A stretch of 64,000 bases of DNA, from the NCBI GenBank assembly GCA_013214945.1, contig JABSRT010000012.1, positions 1 through 64,000 on the forward strand. The letters are read 5' to 3'. Positions within the stretch are counted from its first letter, which is position 1, and each line of letters opens with the position of its first letter. The DNA is from Gammaproteobacteria bacterium (GTDB lineage: Bacteria > Pseudomonadota > Gammaproteobacteria > Enterobacterales > Psychrobiaceae). The position numbers and the translations under genes were made by a program. Under the pieces are notes generated by a model that was given only the letters and a program-made list of their open reading frames with translations, searched no databases and was not told the origin of the DNA. This document shows, piece after piece, positions 45,110-54,694 of the stretch.

Positions 45110-46423
45110 ATGTCTTTTAATATCGCATTAAGTGGTATTGCAGCAGCAACCAAAGATTTGAATGTTACCGCAAATAACATTGCCAATGTCAGTACCATTG
45201 GCTTTAAAGAATCGCGCGCTGAATTTGCTGACGTGTATGCCTCGTCACTGTTCACTAATTCAAAGACCAAAGCAGGTGATGGCGCAACGACGGCTCAGGT
45301 CGCACAGCAATTTCACCAAGGCAGCTTAAAATTTACCAATAATGCACTCGATTTGGCGATAACCGGTCCGGGATTTTTTGTTACCTCTGATGGTTTAGAC
45401 GGTAAAGATTTGAGTTTTACCCGCGCGGGAGCGTTTAAACTAAACAATGATAATTTTATTGTTGATTCAAACGGCAATTATTTGCAAACTTACCCGGTTA
45501 ATTCTGACGGGTCGTCTTCTGCCATTAATTTGACGACTACTACTGGTTTGCAGATCCCTGAAACTGCCGGGGTGCCACAGATGTCCGAAAATGTCACGAT
45601 GTCGATGAATTTACCGGCTGGTACAACGGGAAAAACAGTTGGCGCCTTTGATATAGACGATCCAACTACTTATAACCATTCTACCTCGGTTACTATTTAT
45701 GACTCGCTCGGTGAAGCGCATGTGCAAACGACCTATTTTGTTAAAGACGATAGCATTGCCACGGATCCCAACCGCTGGGTTGCCTTTGCCGGTGTTGACG
45801 GTAAGCCAGTGAATGTTACGTCGCCGGCCCCTACGGCGGCAGAAACTGCCGGTACCCATACCGGGGTGCCGGTCACTTTTGATTCAAGTGGTGTTCATGT
45901 ACCCAATACTCCGCCTAATACGACATTAGAAGCACTAGGCACGCCTGGGGCTGGTGTTTATACCGCAGGACCTAATGGCGGACAATTTTTAACCCTGAAA
46001 TTAGATGGGCCAACTCAGTTTGCAGCTGGTTTTGAAGTGACTTCACTTGAACAAGACGGTTTAACGGTCGGGCGTTTAACGGGGGTTGAAATTGGCGCTG
46101 ATGGATTAGTTAAAGCGACTTACAGTAACGGTAGTGCTGAAGCTTTGGGGCGTGTTGCTATGGCGCGTTTTAGAAATGAGCAAGGGCTAACGCAAACCGG
46201 TAATACCTCGTGGAAACAGAGCTTAGACTCTGGCGAACCGCTGGCGGGCGAGGCTGACTCGGGTACGTTTGGTACGATTAACTCGGCGGCATTAGAGCAG
46301 GCCAATGTTGATTTAACCACTGAATTGGTCGATTTAATCACGGCGCAGCGTAACTTCCAAGCGAACTCACGAGCGCTCGAAGTAAATCAGACCTTATCTC
46401 AAACAATTTTACAAATACGATAA
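45110..46423 (+). CDS. flgE: flagellar hook protein FlgE
   Basis: The 437-residue protein has the N-terminal motif LNVTANNIANVSTIGFKESRAEF and the C-terminal VDLTTELVDLITAQRNFQANSR of hook proteins. The central region is the D2 domain facing outward. It forms the curved hook. It ends the first structural transcript; a hairpin follows. Confidence 0.95.
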   Translation: MSFNIALSGIAAATKDLNVTANNIANVSTIGFKESRAEFADVYASSLFTNSKTKAGDGATTAQVAQQFHQGSLKFTNNALDLAITGPGFFVTSDGLDGKDLSFTRAGAFKLNNDNFIVDSNGNYLQTYPVNSDGSSSAINLTTTTGLQIPETAGVPQMSENVTMSMNLPAGTTGKTVGAFDIDDPTTYNHSTSVTIYDSLGEAHVQTTYFVKDDSIATDPNRWVAFAGVDGKPVNVTSPAPTAAETAGTHTGVPVTFDSSGVHVPNTPPNTTLEALGTPGAGVYTAGPNGGQFLTLKLDGPTQFAAGFEVTSLEQDGLTVGRLTGVEIGADGLVKATYSNGSAEALGRVAMARFRNEQGLTQTGNTSWKQSLDSGEPLAGEADSGTFGTINSAALEQANVDLTTELVDLITAQRNFQANSRALEVNQTLSQTILQIR

Positions 46424-46430
46424 GTTCACT

Positions 46431-46455
46431 AGATAGCCCGCCAAGCGGGCTATCT
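46431..46455 (+). terminator. hairpin after flgE
   Basis: AGATAGCCCGC pairs over 11 bp with GCGGGCTATCT across CAA. The following DNA is only mildly T-rich, so termination may be partial. Confidence 0.75.
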
Positions 46456-46505
46456 CACTTCAATTCATTTTCCCTCTTTATCTCTTTCTTAATTCTTTAC
46501 ACTTA

Positions 46506-46521
46506 TGGCATACCAGTTGCA
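46506..46521 (+). promoter_or_regulatory. sigma-54 promoter of flgF
   Basis: TGGCAT-ACCAG-TTGCA has exact -24/-12 spacing and lies 48 bp before the flgF start, just after the flgE hairpin. It splits the hook and rod genes into two transcripts. Confidence 0.88.
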
Positions 46522-46569
46522 TATTAATAAATAACTAGTTTAATCGCTAATTTATTGACGGGGCAAATG

Positions 46570-47313
46570 ATGGATAAACTACTCTATATATCCATGAGTG
46601 GCGCAAAAGAAAATCTTAATGCAACCGCTATACGAGCAAACAATTTGGCTAACGCCAAAACATCAGGCTTTAAAGCAGATATTGAGCAAGCACGCTCGAT
46701 GCAAGCTTATGGTGAAGGCATGCCTACACGAGTCTTTTCACTGACTGAGCGGCCGGCCCAAAACTTTGAATCGGGCCCAATGGTCACTACTGGTCGTGAT
46801 CTTGATGTTGCGATTCAGGGGGAAGGTTGGTTAGTCGTTGAATCAAAAGATGGCTCGCCAGCGCTTTCTCGCGCAGGCTCGCTACAAATTGATAGCGAAG
46901 GCATGTTGCGTAATAGCTCTGGTTTGTTAGTAATGGGAGATTTTGGCCCGATAGCTATACCAACCCCAATCGATAAATTACAAATTGGTAGTGATGGTGT
47001 TATTACGGTGCATCCGCAAGGTGCGCCAAGAAATGTCATTGAAGAAGCGGGCCGGCTTGCTTTGGTAAACCCTGATAAATCTGAGTTGACTAAAGGCACT
47101 GACGGTTTATTTCGTCTTAAAGACGGTGGTGAGTTTGAAAATGATGCTCAGATAAAGGTGGCCAGTGGCATGGTAGAAGGCAGCAATGTTAATACTATCA
47201 GTGAAATGGTCGACTTAATCACCTTGCAACGCCAGTTTGATACTCAAGTGAAAATGATGAAAACGGCAGAAGAAATAGATCGCTCACAAGATACCTTGTT
47301 GCGATTAACTTAA
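46570..47313 (+). CDS. flgF: flagellar proximal rod protein FlgF
   Basis: The 247-residue protein has the FlgF pattern ATAIRANNLANAKTSGFKAD near the start and MVDLITLQRQFDTQVKMM at the end. It forms the proximal rod between FlgC and FlgG. Two adjacent ATG codons occur; the second (46570) is favoured by GGGG six bases upstream. A sigma-54 promoter precedes it. Confidence 0.93.
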   Translation: MDKLLYISMSGAKENLNATAIRANNLANAKTSGFKADIEQARSMQAYGEGMPTRVFSLTERPAQNFESGPMVTTGRDLDVAIQGEGWLVVESKDGSPALSRAGSLQIDSEGMLRNSSGLLVMGDFGPIAIPTPIDKLQIGSDGVITVHPQGAPRNVIEEAGRLALVNPDKSELTKGTDGLFRLKDGGEFENDAQIKVASGMVEGSNVNTISEMVDLITLQRQFDTQVKMMKTAEEIDRSQDTLLRLT

Positions 47314-47419
47314 GCTAGGGCGCTGTAATGACTTCGATATTTTGTAAATTACCAGGTATGGCTTACGCAATTTATGGCGATACCCTAACAAATTTAAAGA
47401 CGACCTCTGGAGGTTTGTG

Positions 47420-48208
47420 ATGAATGCTGCATTATGGATAAGTAAAACGGGCTTAGATGCTCAACAAACTGATATTGCAACAATTTCAAATAACTTGGCC
47501 AATGCCAGTACGATTGGTTACAAAAAAAGCCGTGCGGTATTTGAAGATTTGTTATATCAAAACATCAATCAGCCAGGTGGTAAATCATCGCAAAATACCG
47601 AGTTACCAGCAGGTCTTATGTTAGGCGCCGGAACTAAAGTCGTTGCAACTCAAAAAGAATTTTCGCAAGGCAATATGTTAACCACTGAAAATTCTCTTGA
47701 TATGATGATCGAAGGTTCTGGATTCTTCGAAATTTTGAAACCAGACGGTAATATTGCTTATACCCGTAATGGTCAATTTATGCTGAATGAAGAGGGGCAA
47801 ATTGTTACCCCTGGCAGTGGCGATATATTGCAGCCTACTATCACTATTCCCGCTGACGCTCAGAGTATTACAGTATCTAGTGAAGGGGAAGTGTCGGTTC
47901 GTCTTGGCGGGCAGGCAGAAAATACCGTCGTAGGCCAGATAACAGTCTCTAACTTTATTAATCCGCAGGGACTAGAGCCAATTGGCCAGAATTTATACCT
48001 TGAAACCGGGGTTAGTGGCGCGCCAGTACAGGGCACTCCAGGCACAGATGGTCTAGGCTCTGTGCGTCAGGGCGCGCTCGAAACATCGAATGTTAACGTG
48101 ACCGAAGAGTTGGTTAATTTAATTGAATCACAACGTATTTACGAAATGAACTCTAAAGTTATTTCGGCGGTGGATCAAATGATGAGTTTTGTTACTCAGC
48201 AGTTATAG
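47420..48208 (+). CDS. flgG: flagellar distal rod protein FlgG
   Basis: The 262-residue protein closely follows FlgG: AALWISKTGLDAQQTDI, RAVFEDLLYQNINQPGG and SNVNVTEELVNLIESQRIYE. It forms the distal rod that passes through the P and L rings. GGAGG lies six bases before the ATG; a GTG one codon upstream is also possible. Confidence 0.96.
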   Translation: MNAALWISKTGLDAQQTDIATISNNLANASTIGYKKSRAVFEDLLYQNINQPGGKSSQNTELPAGLMLGAGTKVVATQKEFSQGNMLTTENSLDMMIEGSGFFEILKPDGNIAYTRNGQFMLNEEGQIVTPGSGDILQPTITIPADAQSITVSSEGEVSVRLGGQAENTVVGQITVSNFINPQGLEPIGQNLYLETGVSGAPVQGTPGTDGLGSVRQGALETSNVNVTEELVNLIESQRIYEMNSKVISAVDQMMSFVTQQL

Positions 48209-48219
48209 GAACTAATCCG

Positions 48220-48900
48220 ATGAAATTATTATTGTTAGTTTGGATGTTGCCGATCGTTTTACTGGGTGGTTGTAGCAGTACCGCCAATAAACCGATAGCA
48301 GATGACCCTTATTACGCGCCAATATTACCCGCACCAGCGGCGAAAAATGTGGTCGTGACGGGTTCGTTATTTAGTATGGCAACCCCTAATAGTTTGTATG
48401 CCGATGTTAAAGCGCGCAATATTGGTGACATTATCGAAGTTATTTTGAGTGAAAGTACTCAAGCCAATAAAAAGGCTGCCAATAGTTCGTCTAAAGCGAA
48501 TAATTTCAGCTTAACACCGCCTACCTTATTTGGCCGTGCCGCAACAATCGCTGGCAACCCGCTTGAAATGGAACTAACTCAAAGTAGCGACTTTACTGGG
48601 GCATCTGATGCCGATCAGTCCAATAGCTTGTCTGGCTCGATTTCGGTTAATGTTATTCAGGTATTAACCAATGGTAATTTAATTGTTCGCGGCGAAAAAT
48701 GGATAACCTTAAACAACGGTGACGAGTTTATTCGTCTTACGGGCATGGTACGTCCACAAGACATTAGCGCCGATAACCAAATCAAATCAATTAAGATTGC
48801 CAACGCAAGAATTCAGTATTCTGGCACAGGATCTTTCGCTGATAGTCAACAAATGGGATGGTTGGCACGATTCTTCAATGGTACATGGTGGCCGTTCTAA
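48220..48900 (+). CDS. flgH: flagellar L-ring lipoprotein FlgH
   Basis: The 226-residue precursor has a lipoprotein signal ending LLGGCSS (Cys at residue 18). The mature protein matches FlgH: SLYADVKARNIGDIIEVILSE-type segment, LSGSISVNVIQVLTNGNLIVRGEKW and the C-terminal GMVRPQDISADNQIKS. It forms the L ring in the outer membrane. Confidence 0.95.
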   Translation: MKLLLLVWMLPIVLLGGCSSTANKPIADDPYYAPILPAPAAKNVVVTGSLFSMATPNSLYADVKARNIGDIIEVILSESTQANKKAANSSSKANNFSLTPPTLFGRAATIAGNPLEMELTQSSDFTGASDADQSNSLSGSISVNVIQVLTNGNLIVRGEKWITLNNGDEFIRLTGMVRPQDISADNQIKSIKIANARIQYSGTGSFADSQQMGWLARFFNGTWWPF

Positions 48901-48929
48901 ATCGTCAAAAATTCGTCAGGTGAACCATT

Positions 48930-50039
48930 ATGAAAAACATCAACTTTAATACGTTAATTCCACTGCTGATAGCTATTTTGTTTCTCAGTATTAGTAACGC
49001 TAACGCTCAAAGAATCAAAGATTTAGCATCAATACAGGGCGTTCGGTCTAACCAGCTAGTGGGTTATGGTTTAGTGGTAGGTTTACCAGGTACCGGTGAA
49101 ACAAGTCCGTTCACCGATCAAAGTTTTATCACTATGTTACGTAATTTTGGCATCTCAATGCCTGAAGGCGTTAGCCCTAAAGTAAAAAATGTTGCAGCCG
49201 TGGCTATTCATGCCGAGTTGAGAGCTTTCGCCAAGCCTGGGCAAACGATCGATATTACCGTGTCGTCGGTTGGCAGCTCTAAAAGTCTGCGTGGTGGTAC
49301 GTTATTACGCACCTTTCTTAAAGGCCTCGATGGCAATGTTTATGCAATCGCTCAAGGCAGTTTAATGGTCTCGGGCTTTAGTGCCGAAGGCGCTGATGGC
49401 TCAAAGGTTATTCAAAATACGCCAACCGTAGGTCGGATCCCCAATGGCGCGATTGTCGAACGTGAAGTGGCCAGTTCATTTAGTCAAGGCGATCACATTA
49501 CGTTTAATCTGCATCATTCTGACTTTTCAACCGCCAAACGTTTTGCCCAAGCAATTAACAAGGTTTTGGGTGAAGGTGTCGCCATGCCGCTTGACGCCAC
49601 CTCTATTAGGGTGAGCGCGCCCAGAGATGTATCGCAGCGGGTATCGTATTTAGCGGTGTTGGAAGAATTTGAGGTTATCCCTGCAACGGCGGCAGCCAAG
49701 ATTATTGTAAACTCGCGCACTGGAACAATAGTGGTTGGTCAGCAAGTTCGATTAATGCCGGCCGCTATTACCCACGGGTCGTTAACAGTGACCATCGCCG
49801 AATCACCGGTCATTTCGCAGCCTAACGCATTAGCGAACGGTGAAACTGTGGTCGCAGGTCAGTCAATTGTTGATGTGACTCAAGACGATTCTCGGATGTT
49901 TACCTTTGCGCCTGGTACCACCTTAGATGAACTGGTTCGTGCGGTTAATTTAATCGGTGCTTCACCTTCAGATCTGATGGCGATTTTAGAAGCATTAAAA
50001 CAAGCCGGTGCACTGCACGGCGAACTTATCGTCATTTAA
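48930..50039 (+). CDS. flgI: flagellar P-ring protein FlgI
   Basis: The 369-residue precursor has a signal peptide (1-26, ending ANA). Family blocks include [27 protein letters not shown] and [20 protein letters not shown]. It forms the periplasmic P ring with help from FlgA. It lies between flgH and flgJ in the standard order. Confidence 0.96.
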   Translation: MKNINFNTLIPLLIAILFLSISNANAQRIKDLASIQGVRSNQLVGYGLVVGLPGTGETSPFTDQSFITMLRNFGISMPEGVSPKVKNVAAVAIHAELRAFAKPGQTIDITVSSVGSSKSLRGGTLLRTFLKGLDGNVYAIAQGSLMVSGFSAEGADGSKVIQNTPTVGRIPNGAIVEREVASSFSQGDHITFNLHHSDFSTAKRFAQAINKVLGEGVAMPLDATSIRVSAPRDVSQRVSYLAVLEEFEVIPATAAAKIIVNSRTGTIVVGQQVRLMPAAITHGSLTVTIAESPVISQPNALANGETVVAGQSIVDVTQDDSRMFTFAPGTTLDELVRAVNLIGASPSDLMAILEALKQAGALHGELIVI

Positions 50040-50049
50040 GGAGATAGAG

Positions 50050-51021
50050 ATGAATACATTAAATAGTTCATTTGCTAGTCCCTTAATGAATGGCGCTGCT
50101 GATAACTTTCAAGATATCGCATCGCTGGATAATTTACGTCAAGAAGCCCAGCAAGACGAAAATAAAGCGCTAGAAAAAGTTGCCAAGAAGTTTGAAGGCA
50201 TTTTTATGCAAATGTTGCTCAAAAGTATGCGCCAAGCAAATGCTGCTTTCGAGGCGGAAGATTCACCATTTAATGGCGCTGGCACTCAGATGTATCGCGA
50301 TATGCATGATCAACAAATGGCATTGAACTTAAGTGAGGAAGGCAGCTTGGGTTTGGCTGACTTAATTGTGCAGCAACTGGGAACTCAGCAGGGAAATTTT
50401 ATGCCGGCATCGGCGTTGCGGACGCAGGGGTTAGCCATGAGCAAGTCAGCTACTGAAACTCAAGTAGAGATTAATCCTAGTCAAACGACGGCGTCGAATA
50501 CCATTGCTAATGACAATGCCGCGCCATCTTCGGCAAGCCCAACGTCGATGACCTTTAGTTCACCGCAAGACTTCGTTGACCAATTGATGCCATATGCCAA
50601 AAAAGCGGCAAAATTACTGGGTGGTTCGCCAGGCGTCTTGTTGGCGCAGGCGGCTTTAGAGACTGGATGGGGTCAAAAAGTTGTCGCTAAGGGTAATGGT
50701 GATACCAGCTTTAATTTATTTAACATTAAAGCTGACCGAAGTTGGCAGGGTGATAAAGCTAGCGTTAAAACCCTTGAATACCGCGAGGGCATTGCAGTAC
50801 GCGAGCAGGCTAAATTTAGAAGTTACGAAAATGTCGAACAAAGTTTCAACGATTACGTTGGTTTTATTAAAAATTCAAACCGATATCAAGACGCAATGAA
50901 AAATATTGGCAATCCGGCAAGCTATTTGCATTCATTACAGGAGGCCGGTTACGCCACGGACCCAAATTATGCAACTAAGATCCTCGGTGTATTAAATAAA
51001 GTCACCGAGCTTGCGCGATAA
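50050..51021 (+). CDS. flgJ: flagellar rod-capping muramidase FlgJ
   Basis: The 323-residue protein has two parts. Residues about 40-110 are the rod-cap domain (FEGIFMQMLLKSMRQAN). Residues about 170-320 are a glucosaminidase-type domain with catalytic Glu204 in AQAALETGWGQK and SFNLFNIKA. It opens peptidoglycan while the rod grows. AGGAG precedes the ATG; the frame starting at 50008 overlaps flgI and is rejected. The gene is dual-domain, as in beta- and gammaproteobacteria. Confidence 0.95.
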   Translation: MNTLNSSFASPLMNGAADNFQDIASLDNLRQEAQQDENKALEKVAKKFEGIFMQMLLKSMRQANAAFEAEDSPFNGAGTQMYRDMHDQQMALNLSEEGSLGLADLIVQQLGTQQGNFMPASALRTQGLAMSKSATETQVEINPSQTTASNTIANDNAAPSSASPTSMTFSSPQDFVDQLMPYAKKAAKLLGGSPGVLLAQAALETGWGQKVVAKGNGDTSFNLFNIKADRSWQGDKASVKTLEYREGIAVREQAKFRSYENVEQSFNDYVGFIKNSNRYQDAMKNIGNPASYLHSLQEAGYATDPNYATKILGVLNKVTELAR

Positions 51022-51090
51022 TTTTTAATCTTGTGGTTATCCGTTACTAACATTTTTATTTTCATATTTAGCTATTAAAGGAATGCTGTT

Positions 51091-53106
51091 ATGGGTGTTG
51101 ATTTATTACAATTGGGCATTAGTGGACTCTCTACCGCCCAACAGCAGTTATCAACCACCGGTCATAATATTGCCAATGTTAATAACGACGGCTATTCACG
51201 CCAGCGGGTAATTCAAGAAACGACAACGCCCTTTAATTCAGGTTCTGACTTCCTTGGTACCGGCAGCAAAATTAAAGATGTACAGCGAGTCTTTGACCAA
51301 TTTAGATACAATGAAGTTGTCTTTAATCAGTCCACCAACAGTGGCGCCCAAACCAGCGCGAGCAAATTGGGGCGACTCGATGAAACCATGTCATTGGTTG
51401 GGCCTAATATCACAAATTCACTGAACGATTTATTTGCCGCTGTTAATTCCTTGGTTGATGTGCCCGGTGATGTCGGGTTACGTCAAGTGATGCTCGCCAA
51501 AGCCGATACCTTAGCCGTTAGTACCCAATCAATGCAGCGAACGCTTGAAGCAGAATATAGCTCAGTTAATGAAGATATTGAAAGCTCAGTAGAAAGGATG
51601 ACCGCTATCGCTGAGCAATTGGCCCGGGTTAACCGCGACGTGGTTACCGCATCGGCCGGTGGCGCTACGCCAAATGATTTGCTCGATGAAAGGGATAACT
51701 TATTAATAGAGCTTGCTGAATTTACCAAGGTTAGCACGGTGGCAACCCAAGATGGCGCGCTTAATGTTTATATTGCCAATGGTCAAACCTTAGTGACTGG
51801 TACATCAAGTTTTTCGGTAACCTCGGTAGCGGGTTCCCCCGATCCAAAACAACTGCAGGTGGTGATCCAATCGCCCTCTAGCGCATTGCAACACATTGAT
51901 GGCAAAAATATGGGCGGGTCGGTTGGCGCGTTGATATCTTACCGTGATGGCGCATTAACTGAAACCCTCAATAAAGTGGGATTAACCGCGATTGCAATTG
52001 CCGATACTTTTAACACCGCGCAATCTCAAGGTGTTGATCTAAACGGTCTTACTGGACAAAATTTATTTGAAGATATTAATGATCCCAATGCTGTAAGGTT
52101 ACGATCATTGGGTGCTACATCTAACACCGGTACGCTAGCCGGTGGGGTTGAAATTACTAATGTTAATCAATTAAGCGGTGATGATTTTAGGCTTCAATAT
52201 TCGGGAGGAACTTATACCTTAACGAATTTAAGCAGTGGTCAGTCACAGGCGATGACCTTAGTGGTGGAAACCCCAGCACCGGCGGTAGGCGCTCGTTCAT
52301 TTGAAGCCACTAGCCCAGACACCGGGTTTATCTTTAAAGAAGCCGGCGGTATTCCACTTGACGGTGATAAATTTGAGCTGCAACCAACGCGTCTTGGCGC
52401 CAGTAACCTCGAAGTTAATTTAACATCTGCCGACCAAATTGCCGCCTCGTCAATTGTCGAAATTTATCCGTCGGGTGATAATGTTAATACCGCTAAATTA
52501 ACCATTAGCAGCGTTGATAATAGCAGTGCTGCCGATTTCCCTACAACTGCTGGTGGTTTATCGCTGCAAGCTTATGAGTCACCTGTTGGCACGTTTAACT
52601 TGGCGATGGTTGATAGTAGCGGTACAGCAGTGCCACTGACCGATCTAAGTGGCGCCGCATTAACTAGCTATAGTGGCGGCTCGATAGAATTTCAAGCCGC
52701 AGGCATCACCTTTAAGCTCACTGGTGATCCGACTGGCCAAACAGCCAATGCCCCTGAGGTTTATGATATAGATTACGCATTTGGTTCAGGCAACTCTAAA
52801 AATATGTTAGCGATGGCGCAGCTCACAGATCAAAAATTAATGAACAATGGCAAGTCCACCATTGCCGATGTCTTTGAAGAAGCCGTGACCAATGTCGGCT
52901 CACAAAGCGCAACCGCAAATATAGAAGCGGGTGCGGCACAAACACTTTATGATCAAGCTACTGCAAGAATGTCTAATACTTCAGGGGTTAATCTTGATGA
53001 AGAGGCGTCAAATTTATTGCGCTTTCAACAAGCGTACTCAGCAAGTGCGCAAGTGATTTCAACCGCCAATGAAATTTTTCAAACCATACTGCAAGCAGTA
53101 AGATAA
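51091..53106 (+). CDS. flgK: flagellar hook-associated protein 1, FlgK
   Basis: The 671-residue protein joins hook and filament. The N-terminal QQQLSTTGHNIANVNNDGYSRQ and C-terminal GVNLDEEASNLLRFQQAYSASAQV are FlgK signatures. It is over 100 residues longer than the E. coli protein because of an expanded, beta-rich central region (about 330-560), which would add outward-facing domains. It is exported with FlgN help. flgL follows after 11 bp. Confidence 0.95.
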   Translation: MGVDLLQLGISGLSTAQQQLSTTGHNIANVNNDGYSRQRVIQETTTPFNSGSDFLGTGSKIKDVQRVFDQFRYNEVVFNQSTNSGAQTSASKLGRLDETMSLVGPNITNSLNDLFAAVNSLVDVPGDVGLRQVMLAKADTLAVSTQSMQRTLEAEYSSVNEDIESSVERMTAIAEQLARVNRDVVTASAGGATPNDLLDERDNLLIELAEFTKVSTVATQDGALNVYIANGQTLVTGTSSFSVTSVAGSPDPKQLQVVIQSPSSALQHIDGKNMGGSVGALISYRDGALTETLNKVGLTAIAIADTFNTAQSQGVDLNGLTGQNLFEDINDPNAVRLRSLGATSNTGTLAGGVEITNVNQLSGDDFRLQYSGGTYTLTNLSSGQSQAMTLVVETPAPAVGARSFEATSPDTGFIFKEAGGIPLDGDKFELQPTRLGASNLEVNLTSADQIAASSIVEIYPSGDNVNTAKLTISSVDNSSAADFPTTAGGLSLQAYESPVGTFNLAMVDSSGTAVPLTDLSGAALTSYSGGSIEFQAAGITFKLTGDPTGQTANAPEVYDIDYAFGSGNSKNMLAMAQLTDQKLMNNGKSTIADVFEEAVTNVGSQSATANIEAGAAQTLYDQATARMSNTSGVNLDEEASNLLRFQQAYSASAQVISTANEIFQTILQAVR

Positions 53107-53117
53107 AGGAGTAGGTC

Positions 53118-54374
53118 ATGCGAATTTCAACCAGTCAATTTTACAGTGTTAATACTCAAAATATTCTTAACCGTCAGTCTGATGTTAATGGTTCGGTGAT
53201 GAGTATTTCGGAAGGAAAACGCGTGATAACGGCGGGCGATGATTCGGTTGCCGCCAACTCAATTTTAAATATTCGCCAAGAGCAAGCACTAATCAACCAA
53301 TATCGAACCAACATTAATTATGCGGAAACGCGGATTAACGTTGAAGAAAGCGCGATAGAGTCGGCTGAAAATGTGATGTTTCGGGTAAAAGACCTCATTC
53401 TTCAGGGGAATAGTATTGGCAACGATGATGCTGCTCGTGATGCTATTGCAGAAGAGCTCGCAGCACGCTATGACGAATTGTTGTCATTGGCCAATAGCCG
53501 AGATGAATCGGGTAGTTATGTTTTTGGTGGTTTTCAAACGACCACGCCACCCTTTGAGCGTCAATCGGACGACAGCATTAATTATGTTGGCGATATTGGT
53601 CAACGTGAAACGACCGTTGGACCGGGCGTGCAAGTGGCAACAAGTGACTCGGGACAAAAAGTTTTCATGGATGTACCTAATGCCGTTGGTGATTTTAAAC
53701 CTACCTACAGCATGGTGGCGGGATCTGGCGCTGCAGTCGACGAGCCCGTCGACCGCGCACGAGTAGCTAGTGCAGTCATTAGCGATCGCAGCACCTACGT
53801 TGAAGATGATTACACCATCGACTTTGTGAGAAATACTGCGACTGATGAAATGGAATTAACGGTATTTGATTCAACGCCTACTCAGGTGTTTCCTACGTTG
53901 CCAGCTACATCACAAGTCTATGTTGCTGGTGAACCAATTACGTTTAATGGGGTTGAAGTGGTTATCACAGAGCAACCTCAAGACGGTGATAGCATTAGTT
54001 TAACGCCCCAAGACAGTGTTGATATTTTTACCACAATTCAGCAAGCGATTGACTGGCTGAAAGAACCGAACGGCGTTGGTATTGATGAGGCGCAGCGCCA
54101 GTTAGATATCGGTCATATTATTGGTAATATTGATGCCAGCCAAATAAAACTTGGTAATGTGCGCGCTGAAATAGGGACTAGACTCCAATTAACTGAAAGT
54201 CAGAATGAACGACATTTGGATTATGATCTGACATTAGAAACCTCACGTTCGAGCCTTGAAGATTTAGACATGGTTGAGGCAATTTCACAGTTTGAACGGC
54301 AAAAACTTGCCTTACAGGCATCGCAAACGGCCTTTTCACAAATTCAAGGAATGAGCTTGTTAAATTACTTGTAA
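53118..54374 (+). CDS. flgL: flagellar hook-associated protein 3, FlgL
   Basis: The 418-residue protein has flagellin-like ends: MRISTSQFYSVNTQNILNRQ and the C-terminal LEDLDMVEAISQFERQKLALQASQ. It links FlgK to the filament. It is about 100 residues longer than the E. coli protein, mainly in the middle, in step with the enlarged FlgK. It ends the hook gene cluster. Confidence 0.94.
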   Translation: MRISTSQFYSVNTQNILNRQSDVNGSVMSISEGKRVITAGDDSVAANSILNIRQEQALINQYRTNINYAETRINVEESAIESAENVMFRVKDLILQGNSIGNDDAARDAIAEELAARYDELLSLANSRDESGSYVFGGFQTTTPPFERQSDDSINYVGDIGQRETTVGPGVQVATSDSGQKVFMDVPNAVGDFKPTYSMVAGSGAAVDEPVDRARVASAVISDRSTYVEDDYTIDFVRNTATDEMELTVFDSTPTQVFPTLPATSQVYVAGEPITFNGVEVVITEQPQDGDSISLTPQDSVDIFTTIQQAIDWLKEPNGVGIDEAQRQLDIGHIIGNIDASQIKLGNVRAEIGTRLQLTESQNERHLDYDLTLETSRSSLEDLDMVEAISQFERQKLALQASQTAFSQIQGMSLLNYL

Positions 54375-54402
54375 CCAAGCGGCAATAATTGTCAATAATT
54401 AG

Positions 54403-54474
54403 GCGGCAAGCACTTTGCCGCTGGCAAACATCCTGACCAAACTTAAAGCCAGTCATAAAATTGACTGGTTTTTT
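54403..54474 (+). terminator. double-hairpin terminator after flgL
   Basis: A first stem GCGGCAA/TTGCCGC (54403-54421) is followed by CCAGTCA/TGACTGG (54449-54468) with six T. The second is a regular rho-independent terminator and isolates the flagellin gene. Confidence 0.88.
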
Positions 54475-54694
54475 GCCATATAGCGCAAACTTACAATAAC
54501 TTACCGCACAATAAATGCCTCTGAAACACTAGCTATTGCTAGTTCTAGCAAATATTTACATATTTAAATAAATAAACATCAGTATTGGCACATCCATTGC
54601 AACTTGTTAATTAGCTAAGCAGTAACTTTAATAATTATACCGGCTTGTTGGCATCCTACGTTGATGCATCAGCCATCAACGTGGAGGCTATCTA
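54475..54694. other. leader region of the large flagellin gene
   Basis: It contains the sigma-54 promoter (54586-54601) and an mRNA leader of about 80 bases with a TTGGCATCCTACGTTGATGC segment and GGAGG close to the ATG. Confidence 0.6.
54586..54601 (+). promoter_or_regulatory. sigma-54 promoter of the large flagellin gene
   Basis: TGGCAC-ATCCA-TTGCA is a perfect -24/-12 match. No sigma-28 box is visible before this gene, so it is controlled like Vibrio flaA rather than as a late sigma-28 flagellin. Confidence 0.9.
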
